Source: an uncultured Blautia sp.
Lineage (GTDB): Bacteria; Bacillota; Clostridia; Lachnospirales; Lachnospiraceae
NCBI GenBank assembly: GCA_934408705.1
Contig: CAKRVL010000040.1
Location: forward strand, 1-21,232
Direction of reading: 5' to 3'
Length of the DNA stretch: 21,232 nucleotides
Shown: positions 1 through 7,371 of the stretch, one piece after another
Layout: each line of letters begins with the position of its first letter
How positions within the stretch are numbered: position 1 is the stretch's first letter
Translations under genes and position numbers: made by a program
The notes under the pieces: model-generated
Databases searched by the model: none
What the model was told of the DNA's origin: nothing
Seen by the model: the letters and a program-made list of their open reading frames with translations, nothing else

Positions 1-94
1 TTTGAATGATGATTCGTTAAGAATTTTCGAGAATCGTATGTGTTTCACTGTTTAGTTATCAAGGTTGTTTGTCTGTCGTTGTCTGTCCGACAGC
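1..94 (-). other. Leader of an rRNA operon whose 16S gene lies left of the window
   Basis: Read on the minus strand, the stretch after the strong promoter contains AACCTTGATAACTAAACAGT, the boxA-like leader typical of Clostridia rRNA operons, and ends in an AATCATCATTCAAA-like segment of the kind that immediately precedes 16S rRNA. The 16S gene itself is not in the window, so this is an inference from leader and promoter type. A tRNA or other stable RNA to the left is the alternative. Confidence 0.65.
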
Positions 95-100
95 TTGTTT

Positions 101-129
101 ATATTACCACAAGCATTTTCGTTTGTCAA
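101..129 (-). promoter_or_regulatory. Strong sigma-A promoter (rRNA-type, downstream of two)
   Basis: On the minus strand, TTGACA (124-129) is separated by exactly 17 bases from TAATAT (101-106). The region just upstream is rich in A and T tracts like an UP element. It faces the boxA-like leader, so it most likely drives the rRNA operon. Confidence 0.75.
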
Positions 130-167
130 CAACTTTTTTTATCTTTTTTAAAAAACTTTTAAGTTTC

Positions 168-202
168 AAAAAAAAGAAATCCCGCTTCTTCAGAAGCGAG
201 AT
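168..202 (-). terminator. Hairpin plus T-run, minus strand
   Basis: The minus strand reads ATCTCGCTTCT, a two-base turn, then AGAAGCGGGAT, followed by TTTCTTTTTTTT. The 7-bp core stem (183-189 with 192-198) extends by further pairs around one mismatch. It could end transcription from the cvpA cluster, but it also sits immediately after another promoter (205-233), which is unusual. Confidence 0.7.
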
Positions 203-204
203 TC

Positions 205-233
205 AGTATATCATTGAATTTTCTTTTCGTCAA
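205..233 (-). promoter_or_regulatory. Second sigma-A promoter, upstream of the rRNA-type promoter
   Basis: On the minus strand, TTGACG (228-233) lies 17 bases before TATACT (205-210), with A-rich sequence upstream. Together with the promoter at 101-129 it resembles the tandem P1/P2 of Bacillota rRNA operons, about 104 bases apart. The predicted start point falls at the 5' arm of the terminator-like hairpin at 168-202. Confidence 0.6.
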
Positions 234-371
234 CCCTTTTTTTTAATTTTTTTATTTTTTTATACTATTTGATAAATTTGCCCTGGAAAGCTTCTATGGC
301 CTTCACTGGAAAGCCCTGTCTATATAGAAACTTCATAGATAGGGAACTGTTATACAACTTTCCTTTCGTGC
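234..371. other. AT-rich 3' flank of cvpA, no gene seen
   Basis: This stretch holds long T/A runs (240-268) and two copies of CTGGAAAGC (283-291 and 306-314). A weak imperfect hairpin around 318-350 has no T-run after it. I see no convincing gene here. Confidence 0.5.
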
Positions 372-1085
372 TCAGTTTCCATAGAAAATACTCATAAAGA
401 CTTTTACAAACACATTCTGGTTATACAAAAAATTCAGAAATGTATCTTTCTGTACCAACGTCATCCCTGCTTTTCCAAATGATGTATCACAAAGTAGAGT
501 CAGCACCAGCAGAGCGATCCAGATAAAAATCACACATTTCGCTGCACCCACAACACCACCAGCCAGTTTATTGATTCCATTTATCACCGGCAATTTTGTC
601 AAAACATTCAATATATATCCCAGCAGTTTTATTACCACTGCAGAAATAATATATGAAAGAAGAAAGGATATCCCATTTACCGCCATTACAGCCAGAGAAT
701 CTGAAATATATTCTGAAAAGGTATTAACAGCAAGATAATGATATGTTTCTGCCGTATTATTCTTTGCCAATGTGTTCTTTAAAAGATCAGGAATTTCCAG
801 ATCGTCCATTACCTGAGACTGTTCCTCTTTATCAAGAGCCTTCTTGTCCCCGGTCTTCTCCATTACCATTTCCTGGCATTGATTCTGAATTGTCTCGTAA
901 ACAGGCGTGTACTCTCTTATAAATGTGTTCACATATGGATTAATCACCCAGACAAGAAGAAAGGATATTATCATAAAAAATGCAGAAACAAGCTCTTTTA
1001 CAAAGCCTTTCCTAAATCCGGAAACACAGGCAAATACAATCAATGCAAGTACAGCTATGCCAAGCCACGTCCAGCCTATATCCAT
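372..1085 (-). CDS. CvpA family membrane protein
   Basis: This 237-residue protein belongs to the CvpA family, integral membrane proteins named for the colicin V production protein of E. coli; in other bacteria relatives affect envelope and stress phenotypes, but no biochemical activity is settled. About four hydrophobic segments are visible: roughly residues 5-22, 30-48, 128-155 and 178-202. The first two flank the family's typical GFRKGFVKEL loop, and an acidic, charged stretch (about 65-120) lies between the halves. The ATG at 1085 is preceded by AAGGAGAG, which overlaps the stop codon of the DUF5711 gene 10 bases upstream, so the two are very likely translationally coupled. It is the last gene of the LysM/DUF5711/CvpA series. 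The family call is secure; the role is unknown. Confidence 0.85.
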   Translation of the reverse strand: MDIGWTWLGIAVLALIVFACVSGFRKGFVKELVSAFFMIISFLLVWVINPYVNTFIREYTPVYETIQNQCQEMVMEKTGDKKALDKEEQSQVMDDLEIPDLLKNTLAKNNTAETYHYLAVNTFSEYISDSLAVMAVNGISFLLSYIISAVVIKLLGYILNVLTKLPVINGINKLAGGVVGAAKCVIFIWIALLVLTLLCDTSFGKAGMTLVQKDTFLNFLYNQNVFVKVFMSIFYGN

Positions 1086-1095
1086 TTTTCTCTCC

Positions 1096-2340
1096 TTAAC
1101 TGAGTTTTATCACATTTACTCCCGTATCCATAACCAGCAGATATTTGTTCCATCCTAATTTAAAAAAGTCCTTCACAGTCCCATCCACATTTCCAAAATA
1201 TTTCTCTGTACCATTCTTGTTCAGCACACAGATCTGCGAACTGTTATACATAATAATGTAGTCGTCACTCATTCTGATTGATGAATATGGAATGTTAAAA
1301 TCTCTGCTGAATTTCAATTTACCCTCGGAAGAGTATACCTGCATAGTGTATTGTTTATCTTTGCTGTCATTTTTAAATACCAGGCCAATATTTTCATCAT
1401 CAAAAAAGGTACTGACAATTTCCTTCTCTACCTGAACAGTCTTAAGTTCCTTGGGAATCTGTCTTCCGGAATATATGGTAAATCCATCATCTCGCAGAGC
1501 AACTGCATTTCGTCCCAGATACTGGATCTGAGGAACAACTACACCATCATAGGTATAACCACTTACAATACGATTATCCTCATTCTGCCCAACTTCTCCG
1601 AAATTGTAAAAAGCTACATAACTGGTAGTCTGGCTGTTATCCACAAACTGATATGCCACCATCATTACAACCCCATTGTCAGCGAGTGCAATATCCATAG
1701 GATAGCCAGGATCCTGAATATTAGTCTGATTTTCTGCAATCAGGCTTCCATCCAGATTATAGAAATTGATCCAGGTATGATCCTCGCCATCCAGAATTGC
1801 AGCTGCCATTCCAGACCTGGATACTTTTGCTTTTACAATACTGTATGAAGTAGAAACAGTTCCTGTAATTCCATTTTTATCAAGAAAAACCATAGATGTC
1901 CCATCTTTGTCTGCGATCACAGCACAGTCGCCGCAGACATCAGCTACCGGATTCTGCATATCATAACTCTGGGACCACACAGTTTCCAGCTTATTATTTA
2001 CCAGTGATACCTCATCTGAGCTATAACGCAGAATCTTTCCTGCCAGGTTGGTATACTTGGTAGAAACCGTATCCTCCTGTTCGCTGGTAACTTGAATTTT
2101 ATAGTTATGGTATGTTCGATTTTCCATAAAAAGAAAGCCAGCCAAAATCACAATTGCCACAGCCAGCACTACAGCAACCGGCTTCAGCACAGCTTTCCTT
2201 TTCCTTAGGGCCGCCTTGAATTTCTTCTTTGCAGCCACACGCCCCTGGTTTCCCGCCTGCGTCCTTTCCAAATGACGCTTTTCAGCTAAAAGGCGCTTTC
2301 GCCTTAGTTTCTTTTTAATATTTTTAAATGAGTTCGCCAT
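1096..2340 (-). CDS. DUF5711 family membrane-anchored protein
   Basis: This 414-residue protein has a very basic cytoplasmic N-terminus (residues 1-52, dense in Lys and Arg), a single membrane segment at about 53-72, and a long extracytoplasmic part. That part has repeated beta-strand blades (for example around VADVCGDCAVIADKDG and KILRYSSDEVSLVNN), suggesting a beta-propeller-like fold. The layout matches DUF5711, a family I know mainly from Lachnospiraceae and relatives, with no assigned function. Its ribosome site is weak (AAGG, about 9 bases before the ATG). It follows the LysM gene after 101 bases that contain a candidate promoter, and precedes cvpA by 10 bases. Inference: a surface or envelope protein anchored by one helix and working with its CvpA neighbour. 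There is no sign of enzymatic residues. Confidence 0.75.
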   Translation of the reverse strand: MANSFKNIKKKLRRKRLLAEKRHLERTQAGNQGRVAAKKKFKAALRKRKAVLKPVAVVLAVAIVILAGFLFMENRTYHNYKIQVTSEQEDTVSTKYTNLAGKILRYSSDEVSLVNNKLETVWSQSYDMQNPVADVCGDCAVIADKDGTSMVFLDKNGITGTVSTSYSIVKAKVSRSGMAAAILDGEDHTWINFYNLDGSLIAENQTNIQDPGYPMDIALADNGVVMMVAYQFVDNSQTTSYVAFYNFGEVGQNEDNRIVSGYTYDGVVVPQIQYLGRNAVALRDDGFTIYSGRQIPKELKTVQVEKEIVSTFFDDENIGLVFKNDSKDKQYTMQVYSSEGKLKFSRDFNIPYSSIRMSDDYIIMYNSSQICVLNKNGTEKYFGNVDGTVKDFFKLGWNKYLLVMDTGVNVIKLS

Positions 2341-2425
2341 AATCTAACCTTGCCTTGTTTTTTCTAAACGGACATGTCACCTGCCACTGACCGGGACTTT
2401 CATAGTGAATAACACGTTTTGTACG

Positions 2426-2455
2426 ATTATACCACATCCAGTCATGGTAATACAA
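2426..2455 (-). promoter_or_regulatory. Candidate extended -10 promoter for the DUF5711-cvpA pair
   Basis: On the minus strand a perfect TATAAT (2426-2431) is preceded by TGG, giving an extended -10 (TGnTATAAT). The -35 region (TTGTAT, 2450-2455, 18-base spacing) is poor and overlaps the end of the LysM gene. It could provide internal transcription of the two downstream genes. Confidence 0.5.
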
Positions 2456-3878
2456 TCATTTGCCCCGGATAAATCACCTGGTTTTCCGTAAGATTATTCA
2501 GACGGCAGATTTCCGGAATAGCATCCGTATTTCCATAATGGGAAATGCTAATCTGATACAAAGTATCTCCTGGTTTTATCATATATTTTTCAAGAACATG
2601 GTTCGATGAAACTGGTTCCTCCTTCTTTATTTTCCTTTCATCCGCTTCTTGGGAAAATTGATGTTCTTCTACAGTCTGTGAAGTGCCGGCCGTTTCCGTC
2701 TCAGAAAGTATTTCAGTTATCTGAGGATTTTCCGATTCTGACATCATCTCTGTCTCTCGTACTTCCTGCTGTTCTGTTTCCTGTCCCATTTGCTGTACTT
2801 CCTGCTGTTCTATCTCCTGTCCCGTTTGCTGTACTTCCTGCTGTTCTGTCTCCTGTCCTGTTTGTCGTACTTCTTGCTCTTCCGTTTCTTGCTCTGATTC
2901 CTGTGTCACGGCGGAAGCATCATCTACAGTTTCATCTTTTATCTGCGTTTCCTCTGAAATATCTTCTTCCGCTATCCAGGTAATTTCCGGAGTTATGCTT
3001 GCTTCCTCCACAGCCTTTTCAGACGCCACCGTCACTGTAGAATTTCTTTTTGAAAGCTCCGTATCTCCCATGTAATTTCTGTAAAAGCCTGCTCCTACAG
3101 CCAAAACAGCAAGAACCAGACATGCGGTTGCCATATATGAAAAAACAGAGGCATGCTCCATTTCTTCCCGGGGCTTTTCCTCTGTTTTCTCAGTCTTTCT
3201 GCTTTTTTTATTTTCAATGATTTTTCTAAAGGACACTACCGCCTCATCAGATACGGATTCAGTAATTTCCTGACTGGATCCTTTGTTTTTCTCAATCATA
3301 TACTCCTGCATAAGAGGATTCTTCTCGTAATAGATGTAATATCCCCGTTGCCTGATCATCAATCCATTTTCAAAAAAGAAAAATGCCTCCTCTTTTTCTC
3401 CGGGTTCCATAAGCATCAGCACTTTTTCACCACCAAAATACCTGAGATGGATTCTTGTAAGCAATTCATCCGCTTCCATATAAAGCTGAGGGCGTGAAAA
3501 AAACCAGCCTGTAATTTCCTGTCCCGGAAAATATCTGGCCTGGTTTTCCTGTATTTTTGTCCATATTTTTTCAGAAAAATCAATATGGTCTGCTGCAGCC
3601 TCCATATCTTCTACCGTCAATGCTCCCCTGATAAAAAGATAGGTTATTCCGTTGTTCCATTTTGTTTCTCCTGTAAAAACAGCCACACAACATTGTTCTT
3701 TATTGGAACCAATCTCATTTCGGGCAAGACGGGTCAAAAAAGTATACACATAATCTTCTATATAAATACGCATATTCCCCGTTGCCAGCCCTATCTGACG
3801 TATGTTTTTCGGCAGATCAAAAATATTTTCCCCATTTTCCGCCTCTTGCTTCTCCTCTTTGTAAACCACTTCTATCAT
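2442..3878 (-). CDS. Membrane-anchored LysM protein with degenerate MPN/JAB-like N-domain
   Basis: 478 residues in four parts. Residues about 35-185 resemble an MPN (JAB1/PAD1) fold: IYIEDYVYTFLTRLAR, then CCVAVFTGET, then PGQEITGWFFSRP where active members have GWxHSHP, then MEADEL, and a GEKVLMLMEPGEKEEAFFFF strand pair. The HxH zinc ligands are missing (F-F-S-R), so a peptidase/deubiquitinase-type activity is unlikely. A single membrane segment follows at about 248-266. An acidic Gln/Glu-rich linker (about 285-425) contains 12-residue tandem repeats. The C-terminus (about 431-477; YMIKPGDTLYQIS...NQVIYPGQMIVLP) is a clear LysM peptidoglycan-binding domain. The topology therefore puts the MPN-like domain in the cytoplasm and LysM at the wall. 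The ATG at 3878 follows AAGGGGTGAT. LysM and the membrane segment are secure; the MPN assignment is a pattern-based inference. Confidence 0.8.
   Translation of the reverse strand: MIEVVYKEEKQEAENGENIFDLPKNIRQIGLATGNMRIYIEDYVYTFLTRLARNEIGSNKEQCCVAVFTGETKWNNGITYLFIRGALTVEDMEAAADHIDFSEKIWTKIQENQARYFPGQEITGWFFSRPQLYMEADELLTRIHLRYFGGEKVLMLMEPGEKEEAFFFFENGLMIRQRGYYIYYEKNPLMQEYMIEKNKGSSQEITESVSDEAVVSFRKIIENKKSRKTEKTEEKPREEMEHASVFSYMATACLVLAVLAVGAGFYRNYMGDTELSKRNSTVTVASEKAVEEASITPEITWIAEEDISEETQIKDETVDDASAVTQESEQETEEQEVRQTGQETEQQEVQQTGQEIEQQEVQQMGQETEQQEVRETEMMSESENPQITEILSETETAGTSQTVEEHQFSQEADERKIKKEEPVSSNHVLEKYMIKPGDTLYQISISHYGNTDAIPEICRLNNLTENQVIYPGQMIVLP
2759..2890 (-). repeat. 36-bp in-frame tandem repeat in the LysM gene
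   Basis: Three near-identical 36-base units (2759-2794, 2795-2830, 2831-2866) and a diverged partial fourth unit (to about 2890) encode the 12-residue motif EQQEVQQTGQET and variants. They form part of the wall-spanning linker between the membrane helix and the LysM domain. Such repeats readily change copy number between strains. Confidence 0.85.
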
Positions 3879-3998
3879 ACTTGCATCACCCCTTCGGGTA
3901 TGAGAATATCACATAAGAAACGCAGATTTTAGCGTAATAGAAAACCTGTTGCACAGAATTTTACGACATTTTTTGCTATATGATCACTAACTATAAGT

Positions 3999-4027
3999 GC
4001 ATATTTTTTCCAAAATCAGGATAAGAT
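3999..4027 (+). promoter_or_regulatory. Candidate forespore (sigma-F/G-type) promoter of yyaC
   Basis: GCATA (3999-4003), 15 bases, then GGATAAGAT (4019-4027) fits the sigma-F pattern GYATA / GGnnAnnnT as I recall it. It lies 80 bases upstream of the yyaC start. No good sigma-A -35/-10 pair is visible here. The match is short, so it could be chance, but the downstream gene is a sporulation gene. Confidence 0.45.
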
Positions 4028-4108
4028 GGATTATAGTAAGCAATACGCTGACGCTTTTTATGAAGCGCCCCAGCATTTACCCGATCAACTATATAACAGG
4101 AGAATTCT

Positions 4109-4642
4109 ATGTCTTTTTATATTAATACCCAAAGACCTGACTCTTCCAGAGAAATTGCCCGTGTTCTTGAAAAATGTATCAAGCGTCATAAAAGGGACTG
4201 GACTGAAATCGTATTTCTGTGTATCGGAAGCGACCGGGTAACAGGTGACTGCCTGGGTCCTTATGTAGGATACCGTCTGAGCCAGCACCAGCTTCCTGGG
4301 ATTTTTGTCTATGGTACCTTAGATCAACCTGTTCATGCCGTTAATCTGTCCCATATAATGGACTTTATCACAAAAGAACATCCATTTGCCCTTGTTATTG
4401 CCATTGACGCTTCACTGGGTGATAAAAAGCATTTAGGATATGTGACTATTGGAAACGGTTCTCTTTATCCAGGTGCAGCTGTACAAAAAAACCTGCCTCC
4501 CGTAGGAGACATTTATATTACCGGAATTGTAAATATTGCAGGGATTCTGGAATATCTTACTTTACAGACGACAAGGCTTTCCACCGTGATCACACTGGCA
4601 GATACTATTGCCCAGGGGATTCTGGGAAACTTTTCTGCATGA
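4109..4642 (+). CDS. yyaC: Spore protease YyaC family protein (DUF1256)
   Basis: This 177-residue protein matches the YyaC/DUF1256 family, which is related in fold to the germination protease GPR that degrades small acid-soluble spore proteins. Visible family signatures are the N-terminal GSDRVTGDCLGPYVG (about residues 40-54), YGTLDQPVHAVNL (about 68-80), the acidic VIAIDASLG (about 96-104), and a Gly-rich PPVGDIYITGIVN block. Length is close to the usual about 200 residues. The ATG at 4109 has AGGAGA 5 bases upstream; a longer overlapping frame starting at 4026 is out of phase and not real. The gene stands alone, divergent from the LysM cluster and convergent with the transketolase operon. 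Expression is probably forespore-specific (promoter at 3999-4027). Protease activity of YyaC itself is not established, so function is by family only. Confidence 0.85.
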   Translation: MSFYINTQRPDSSREIARVLEKCIKRHKRDWTEIVFLCIGSDRVTGDCLGPYVGYRLSQHQLPGIFVYGTLDQPVHAVNLSHIMDFITKEHPFALVIAIDASLGDKKHLGYVTIGNGSLYPGAAVQKNLPPVGDIYITGIVNIAGILEYLTLQTTRLSTVITLADTIAQGILGNFSA

Positions 4643-4716
4643 CCTCATGCACTGGTTGCAGCCTGGCGAAACATTTTCTATATAACAGAACATTACGTAG
4701 TCTTTTATTGTTACAC

Positions 4717-4759
4717 AAAAAATACGGCAGGCAAAAGCTTTCACACTTCTGTCTGCCGT
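4717..4759 (-). terminator. Rho-independent terminator of the transaldolase-transketolase operon
   Basis: On the minus strand ACGGCAGACAGAAG pairs with CTTTTGCCTGCCGT around a short loop and is followed by ATTTTTTG. It lies just after the tktC stop. The opposite strand lacks a T-run, so it should not serve yyaC well. Confidence 0.8.
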
Positions 4760-4782
4760 AAGATCATATTTAGATATTTAGA

Positions 4783-5721
4783 TTAAAGGAATGCTTTGAT
4801 CTGTTTATAAATGCCAGCTGCGTCAAGGCCATATTTTTCAAGAAGAGCAACAGCCGGACCAGACTCACCATAAACATCATTGATACCGATACGTTTAACC
4901 GGTACAGGAGCCTTCTCAGCAAGGCACTCGCATACAGCGCCGCCAAGACCACCGATTACAGAATGCTCCTCAACAGTAACAACCTTGCCAGTTTCCTTGG
5001 CAGCTGCTACAACCAGCTCCTCATCCAGTGGTTTGATCGTGTGGATATTGATAACTTTTGCTTCGATTCCTTCTTCTGCAAGCTTAGCAGCAGCTTCCAG
5101 AGATGGAGCAACACAAAGTCCGTTTGCGATAATAGTGAGGTCTTTTCCCTCGCGAAGAACAATACCCTTTCCAAGCTCAAACTTGTAATCAGGATTATCA
5201 TTGATAACCGGAACCGCAAGACGTCCAAATCTCATATAGACAGGACCTACATGCTCATAAGCAGCCTCTACCATTGCCTTTGCCTCGATGTCATCAGCCG
5301 GGCATGCAACAACCATTCCCGGGATTGTACGCATAAGCGCAAAATCTTCACAGCACTGATGTGTAGCACCATCTTCGCCAACAGAAATTCCGCCGTGGGT
5401 AGCGCCGATTTTAACATTCAGCTTAGGATATCCTACGGAGTTACGAACCTGCTCGAAAGCACGTCCTGCTGCAAACATTGCGAAGGTACTAGCGAATGGT
5501 ACCTTGCCTGTTGTAGCAAGTCCGGCAGCGATTCCTACCATATTACACTCAGCGATACCACAGTCAATATGACGTTCCGGGAACGCTTTTTTAAAGATTC
5601 CGGTCTGTGTAGCTGCAGCAAGGTCAGCATCCAGAACGATCAGATCTTCATGTTTCTTTCCAAGTTCTACAAGAGCGTTACCATAGCTTGCTCTAGTGGC
5701 AATCTTCTTTACTTCTGACAT
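4783..5721 (-). CDS. Transketolase, C-terminal subunit
   Basis: 312 residues, equivalent to the second half of a full-length transketolase: the pyrimidine-binding domain followed by the transketolase C-domain. It acts with the neighbouring N-terminal subunit as a thiamine-diphosphate enzyme that moves two-carbon units between sugar phosphates in the cytoplasmic non-oxidative pentose phosphate pathway. The conserved glutamate that activates the cofactor is visible at about residue 58 in CGIAECNMVGIAAGL, followed by GATHGGISVGEDGATHQ and the C-domain from about residue 190. The ATG at 5721 overlaps the 3' end of the N-subunit gene by 13 bases and has AGGTGA inside that gene, so coupled translation is likely and gives equal subunit amounts. 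A related pair (for example a DXS-like enzyme) is less likely because the N-partner is clearly transketolase-like. Confidence 0.93.
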   Translation of the reverse strand: MSEVKKIATRASYGNALVELGKKHEDLIVLDADLAAATQTGIFKKAFPERHIDCGIAECNMVGIAAGLATTGKVPFASTFAMFAAGRAFEQVRNSVGYPKLNVKIGATHGGISVGEDGATHQCCEDFALMRTIPGMVVACPADDIEAKAMVEAAYEHVGPVYMRFGRLAVPVINDNPDYKFELGKGIVLREGKDLTIIANGLCVAPSLEAAAKLAEEGIEAKVINIHTIKPLDEELVVAAAKETGKVVTVEEHSVIGGLGGAVCECLAEKAPVPVKRIGINDVYGESGPAVALLEKYGLDAAGIYKQIKAFL

Positions 5722-6548
5722 AATGCTTCACCTACCTTTTCCAAATCTGCCATTGCCTGTGCATACTCCTCATCGTTTGGAGCTTTTCCATGCCAGCCAA
5801 CCTGGTTCTCCATGAAGGATACACCTTTACCTTTAACTGTCTTCATAACAATTGCAGTCGGCATTCCCTTGGTAGCTTTTGCTTCATCAAAAGCAGCGCG
5901 TAACTGTGCCATATCATTTCCATCTGCAACATTGATCACATGGAAATTAAATGCTTCGAATTTTTTGTCGATTGGATATGGAGAGCATACATCTTCAACC
6001 TTACCATCGATCTGAAGACCATTGTTATCAACGATCACTACAAGATTATCAAGTTTTCTTGCTCCTGCAAACATAGCAGCTTCCCATACCTGGCCTTCCT
6101 GAATCTCACCATCACCAAGAAGTGTATATACACGATAGCTGTCATCAGATAATTTTGCAGAAAGTGCCATTCCCACTGCAGCAGAAATTCCCTGTCCAAG
6201 GGAACCACTGGACATATCAACACCTGGAATATGTTTCATATCCGGATGTCCCTGAAGATAAGAACCAAGGTGACGAAGTGTTACCAGATCCTCCTTCGGG
6301 AAGTAACCTCTCTGAGCAAGTACAGAATAAAGTCCCGGTGCAGTATGACCTTTGGAAAGAACAAAACGATCGCGATCTGCTTTCTTCGGATCCTTCGGAT
6401 CAATATTCATTTCCTCAAAATAAAGATATGTAAATACATCTGCAGCTGATAAAGATCCGCCCGGATGGCCGGCCTTAGCAGCATGCAATGCTGTAACGAT
6501 GCCCTTGCGGACTTCGTTTGCAGTTTTCTGAAGCTCTAAATTCTCCAT
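5709..6548 (-). CDS. Transketolase, N-terminal subunit
   Basis: 279 residues carrying the pyrophosphate-binding half of a split transketolase. The thiamine-diphosphate motif runs from GDGEIQEGQVWEAA (about 145-158) to the terminal VDNN (about 173-176), binding the diphosphate through Mg2+. The active-site histidines of GHPGGSLS (H28) and SKGHTAPG (H68) are present, as is GSLGQGISAAVGMA. A full-length bacterial enzyme is about 660 residues; here the two genes together give about 590, the usual size for the split form common in Clostridia and archaea. The ATG at 6548 follows AAGGAG with 8-base spacing. It lies 31 bases after the transaldolase gene and overlaps the C-subunit gene by 13 bases. 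Confidence 0.93.
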   Translation of the reverse strand: MENLELQKTANEVRKGIVTALHAAKAGHPGGSLSAADVFTYLYFEEMNIDPKDPKKADRDRFVLSKGHTAPGLYSVLAQRGYFPKEDLVTLRHLGSYLQGHPDMKHIPGVDMSSGSLGQGISAAVGMALSAKLSDDSYRVYTLLGDGEIQEGQVWEAAMFAGARKLDNLVVIVDNNGLQIDGKVEDVCSPYPIDKKFEAFNFHVINVADGNDMAQLRAAFDEAKATKGMPTAIVMKTVKGKGVSFMENQVGWHGKAPNDEEYAQAMADLEKVGEALCQK

Positions 6549-6579
6549 TATTAATTCTCCTTATAAATTACTCTGTCAA

Positions 6580-7233
6580 TTATTCTCCAAATACAGCCTT
6601 ATAATCATTCTGGAATTTAATAATACCTGCATCTGTCAGCGGATGATGTGTCATCTGCTCAAGTACCTTAAATGGTACAGTAGCAATATCTGCACCGGCA
6701 AGTGCACACTGTGTTACATGCATCGGATGACGAACACTTGCTGCAATGATTTCTGTGTCAATGCCTGCAACTGCAAACATATCAGCAATCTGACGGATCA
6801 ATTCAACGCCGTCTGTAGAAATGTCATCAAGTCTTCCAAGGAACGGAGATACATATGTAGCACCTGCTCTTGCAGCAAGAAGTGCCTGGTTGGCACTGAA
6901 GATCAAGGTTACATTTGTCTTGATTCCTTCTTTGGAAAGAACCTTAACAGCCTTCAGACCTTCACATGTCATAGGAATCTTAACAACCATGTTCGGATGG
7001 ATTTTTGCAATCTCACGTCCCTCACGGATCATTCCCTCTGCGTCTGTTGTGGTAGCTTTAACCTCTCCACTGATCGGTCCGTCAACAATTTCTGTGATCT
7101 CTTTGATTACTTCAGTAAAATCTCTTCCCTCTTTTGCGATCAGGGATGGGTTTGTGGTTACACCACAGATAATTCCCATATCGTTAGCTTCTTTAATATC
7201 CTCTACTTTTGCTGTGTCAATAAAAAATTTCAT
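6580..7233 (-). CDS. fsa: Transaldolase, FSA/TalC type
   Basis: 217 residues, the length of the small (type 3B) transaldolase/fructose-6-phosphate aldolase family. The enzyme is a cytoplasmic TIM barrel that uses a Schiff-base lysine, here K85 in MVVKIPMT. N-terminal FIDTA and [45 protein letters not shown], and ASVRHP blocks are all intact. At the position where E. coli FSA has Gln59 this protein has Glu57 (SGEV), as in true transaldolases, so transfer of dihydroxyacetone units rather than free aldolase activity is more likely. Being first in an operon with split transketolase supports a pentose phosphate role. The ATG at 7233 has a strong AGGAGG about 8 bases before it, and a sigma-A promoter lies at 7344-7371. 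Confidence 0.92.
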   Translation of the reverse strand: MKFFIDTAKVEDIKEANDMGIICGVTTNPSLIAKEGRDFTEVIKEITEIVDGPISGEVKATTTDAEGMIREGREIAKIHPNMVVKIPMTCEGLKAVKVLSKEGIKTNVTLIFSANQALLAARAGATYVSPFLGRLDDISTDGVELIRQIADMFAVAGIDTEIIAASVRHPMHVTQCALAGADIATVPFKVLEQMTHHPLTDAGIIKFQNDYKAVFGE

Positions 7234-7302
7234 GATCTTTTCCTCCTGAATAAATGAATTCGATTACGGTTTCTGCCTTACAGATCCGTCACGTTTACAG
7301 TA

Positions 7303-7323
7303 TCGGAACCAGTTATTTGTTCC
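7303..7323 (-). promoter_or_regulatory. Small hairpin in the transaldolase 5' leader
   Basis: CGGAAC and GTTCCG form a 6-bp inverted repeat around a 9-base loop, about 15-20 bases downstream of the predicted start point. No T-run follows it in the direction of transcription. It may be an operator or an mRNA-stabilising hairpin; function is not known. Confidence 0.4.
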
Positions 7324-7343
7324 GTTCTTTTTTACATATCTTC

Positions 7344-7371
7344 ATTATACCAGACTTCATTTACAGGTCAA
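7344..7371 (-). promoter_or_regulatory. Sigma-A promoter of the transaldolase-transketolase operon
   Basis: On the minus strand TTGACC (7366-7371) and a perfect TATAAT (7344-7349) are 16 bases apart. This gives a leader of about 105 bases before the transaldolase start. Confidence 0.75.

Noticed and set aside
4640..4716. Terminator for yyaC on the plus strand
   Set aside because: The only hairpin here (GCATGA/TCATGC) is weak and lacks a T-run; the stronger hairpin at 4724-4759 has its T-run on the other strand.
4963..5718. Long plus-strand open frame opposite tktC
   Set aside because: It lies wholly antisense to a clear transketolase gene, has no ribosome site or family resemblance, and is explained by codon bias on the other strand.
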